In this document: positions 4,882-6,491 of the stretch, in pieces
How positions within the stretch are numbered: the stretch's first letter is position 1
How the letters are laid out: each line of letters starts with the position of its first letter
From: an uncultured beta proteobacterium
Lineage (GTDB): Bacteria; Pseudomonadota; Gammaproteobacteria; Burkholderiales; Burkholderiaceae_C
Reading direction: 5' to 3'
DNA length: 6,491 bases
Assembly (NCBI GenBank): GCA_903958915.1
Contig: CAJBVC010000503.1
Coordinates: 1 to 6,491, forward strand
Notes under the pieces: generated by a model
Database searches by the model: none
Told to the model about the DNA's origin: nothing
What the model saw: only the letters and a program-made list of their open reading frames with translations
Made by a program: the position numbers and the translations under genes

Positions 4882-6491
4882 TCAGTGGCCCGAAGCTCCC
4901 GAGGCACCCAAACCGGTTTCCGAACGTACCTGCTGTGCCTTGTAGGCCTCGCGTTCCTTGGCGGCCTGCGGGCTGCGGTCCAGCATCGAGAACAGCCAGA
5001 CACCCACAAAACCGATGGTCATCGAGAACAGGGCGGGCGAAGAGTACGGAAACCAGGCTGAGCCCTTGGGGTTGCCCAGCGTGGCTTCCCATACGGAAGG
5101 CGACACCACAGTCAGCGCGACCGAAGAAATCAGACCCAGGAAGCCACCGATCACAGCACCCTTGGTGGTGCAATCCTTCCACAGCACTGACATAAACAGC
5201 ACCGGGAAGTTTGCCGAGGCGGCGATGGCAAAAGCCAGCGACACCATGAACGCAATGTTCTGCTTCTCAAACAGAATGCCCAGCGTCACCGCCACCACGC
5301 CCAGCACCAGGGTGGTGATGCGGGAAACGCGCAGTTCGGAGGCGCTGTCGGCATTGCCCTTCTTGACCACCGTGGCGTAGATGTCGTGGGACACTGCAGA
5401 CGCCCCCGACAGTGTCAGACCGGCCACCACCGCGAGAATAGTTGCGAAGGCCACGGCCGAGATAAAGCCGTAGAACACATTGCCGCCGACTGCCTTGGCC
5501 ACCAGCACGGCGGCCATATTGGCCGAGCCACCACCACCCTTGATGATGCCTGTGGCGGTATTGGCAAACTCGGGATTGGTCAGCACCAGGGTGATGGCAC
5601 CAAAGCCGATGATGAAAATCAGCACATAGAAGTAACCAATCCAGGTCGTGGCCCAGAACACCGACTTGCGTGCTTCCTTGGCATCTGGCACGGTAAAGAA
5701 GCGCATCAGGATGTGCGGGAGACCTGCGGTACCAAACATCAGTGCCATACCGAAGGAAATGGCGGAGATCGGGTCCTTGATGAAGCCACCCGGCCCCATG
5801 ATGGCCAGGCCAATTTTGGCGGCGTCCTCAGCCGTTTTGCCGCTGCCGCTGGCAATCGCCGTTTTCACTTCCACGCCTCTGGCAAAAAGCGCTTCCGGGC
5901 TGAAACCGAACTCTGCCAGCACCATGATGGCCATGAAAGTCACACCAGACAGTAGCAGGCAGGCCTTGATGATCTGCACCCAGGTGGTAGCAGTCATGCC
6001 CCCAAACAGCACGTAAATCATCATCAGCGCACCAACAATCACCACCGCCATCCAGTACTCCAGACCAAACAGCAGTTTGATCAGCGAGCCTGCGCCCACC
6101 ATTTGGGCGATCAGGTAGAACGCCACAACCACCAAGGTGCCGGAGGCCGCAAATACGCGGATCGGCAATTGCTGAAAGCGGTAGCCGGCCACGTCGGCAA
6201 AGGTGAACTTGCCCAGGTTGCGCAGGCGCTCGGCCATCAGGAAGGTGATGACAGGCCAGCCGACCAGGAAGCCGATGGAGTAAATCAGCCCGTCGTAGCC
6301 CGAGGCCATGACTGCGGCAGAAATGCCCAGGAACGACGCTGCCGACATGTAGTCGCCGGCAATGGCCAATCCGTTCTGGAAGCCGGTGATGCCACCACCA
6401 CCGGTGTAAAAATCAGCCGCCGATTTGGTGCGGGCCGCTGCCCATTTTGTAATGAACAGGGTGGCCACCACGAAGGTGCCAAACATGCCAA
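4882..6491 (-). CDS. actP: Cation/acetate symporter ActP (SSS family), 5'-truncated by the window
   Basis: A polytopic inner-membrane sodium:solute symporter importing acetate (and similar short carboxylates) with a cation. The frame stays open to the right edge. The Met at 6486-6484 aligns with an internal Met of E. coli ActP (in ...MFLIFVVFTLGITYW), so about 35-40 residues with signal peptide and first segment are off-window. Numbering from that Met, matches to ActP include [19 protein letters not shown] (34-52), [15 protein letters not shown] (161-175), [16 protein letters not shown] (251-266), [18 protein letters not shown] (342-359) plus [11 protein letters not shown] (360-370), and [15 protein letters not shown]. 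Many hydrophobic segments fit the roughly 13-helix family. Compared with E. coli there is a longer soluble loop (about 203-229) and a Gly/Ala/Ser-rich tail. A small DUF485 partner gene usually precedes actP and would be beyond the edge. It is convergent with the VOC gene and shares its terminator. Confidence 0.95.
   Translation of the reverse strand, partial: GMFGTFVVATLFITKWAAARTKSAADFYTGGGGITGFQNGLAIAGDYMSAASFLGISAAVMASGYDGLIYSIGFLVGWPVITFLMAERLRNLGKFTFADVAGYRFQQLPIRVFAASGTLVVVAFYLIAQMVGAGSLIKLLFGLEYWMAVVIVGALMMIYVLFGGMTATTWVQIIKACLLLSGVTFMAIMVLAEFGFSPEALFARGVEVKTAIASGSGKTAEDAAKIGLAIMGPGGFIKDPISAISFGMALMFGTAGLPHILMRFFTVPDAKEARKSVFWATTWIGYFYVLIFIIGFGAITLVLTNPEFANTATGIIKGGGGSANMAAVLVAKAVGGNVFYGFISAVAFATILAVVAGLTLSGASAVSHDIYATVVKKGNADSASELRVSRITTLVLGVVAVTLGILFEKQNIAFMVSLAFAIAASANFPVLFMSVLWKDCTTKGAVIGGFLGLISSVALTVVSPSVWEATLGNPKGSAWFPYSSPALFSMTIGFVGVWLFSMLDRSPQAAKEREAYKAQQVRSETGLGASGASGH

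Noticed and set aside
5386..5955. 189-codon plus-strand frame inside actP
   Set aside because: Antisense shadow of the conserved symporter; its His/Gly-rich product resembles nothing known.

Overview
The window looks like chromosomal DNA of a moderately GC-rich betaproteobacterium, most likely Burkholderiales/Comamonadaceae (Rhodoferax or Polaromonas type). This is inferred from the protein flavour, from a predicted cyclic-nucleotide/CBS/nucleotidyltransferase protein paired with a DnaQ-like exonuclease near an acetate symporter, and from a short intergenic element resembling a dispersed repeat I recall from that family. No 16S rRNA or other marker is present, so the genus is not settled.

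Layout. Positions 1-594 (+) hold the 3' part of a 2-hydroxychromene-2-carboxylate isomerase-like DsbA/GST-kappa protein cut by the left edge. Positions 648-2474 (+) encode a 608-residue cNMP-binding-like/CBS/GlnD-type nucleotidyltransferase (DUF294) protein. It runs directly into a DEDDh 3'-5' exonuclease (2474-3124), whose GTG start shares one base with the TAG stop. A 48-bp gap with a perfect inverted repeat leads into a BrnT/BrnA type II toxin-antitoxin pair (3173-3436 and 3426-3695, overlapping by 11 bp) that is visibly AT-richer than its surroundings. Two small stand-alone genes follow: a GNAT (RimJ/RimL-like) acetyltransferase at 3720-4253 and a VOC/glyoxalase-fold protein at 4347-4733. 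An intergenic stretch carries a possible Comamonadaceae repeat and a strong bidirectional rho-independent terminator. The rest (4882-6491, minus strand) is the cation/acetate symporter ActP, cut by the right edge and convergent with everything to its left.

How the parts relate. The DUF294 protein and exonuclease form a translationally coupled pair and probably act together in an uncharacterised nucleotide- or nucleic-acid-linked sensing task. Related genomes, as I recall them, keep this pair close to acetate/solute symporter genes, so the BrnTA, GNAT and VOC genes between the two could be an accessory insertion. BrnTA should be self-regulating: BrnA and the BrnTA complex bind the operator, and the palindrome touching the toxin start codon is the obvious candidate. 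ActP imports acetate and is normally co-transcribed with a small DUF485 protein and often acs, which would lie beyond the right edge.

The window is mostly recognisable families. The parts with most unknown biology are the DUF294-exonuclease couple and the unusual translation and operator arrangement of the BrnT start.
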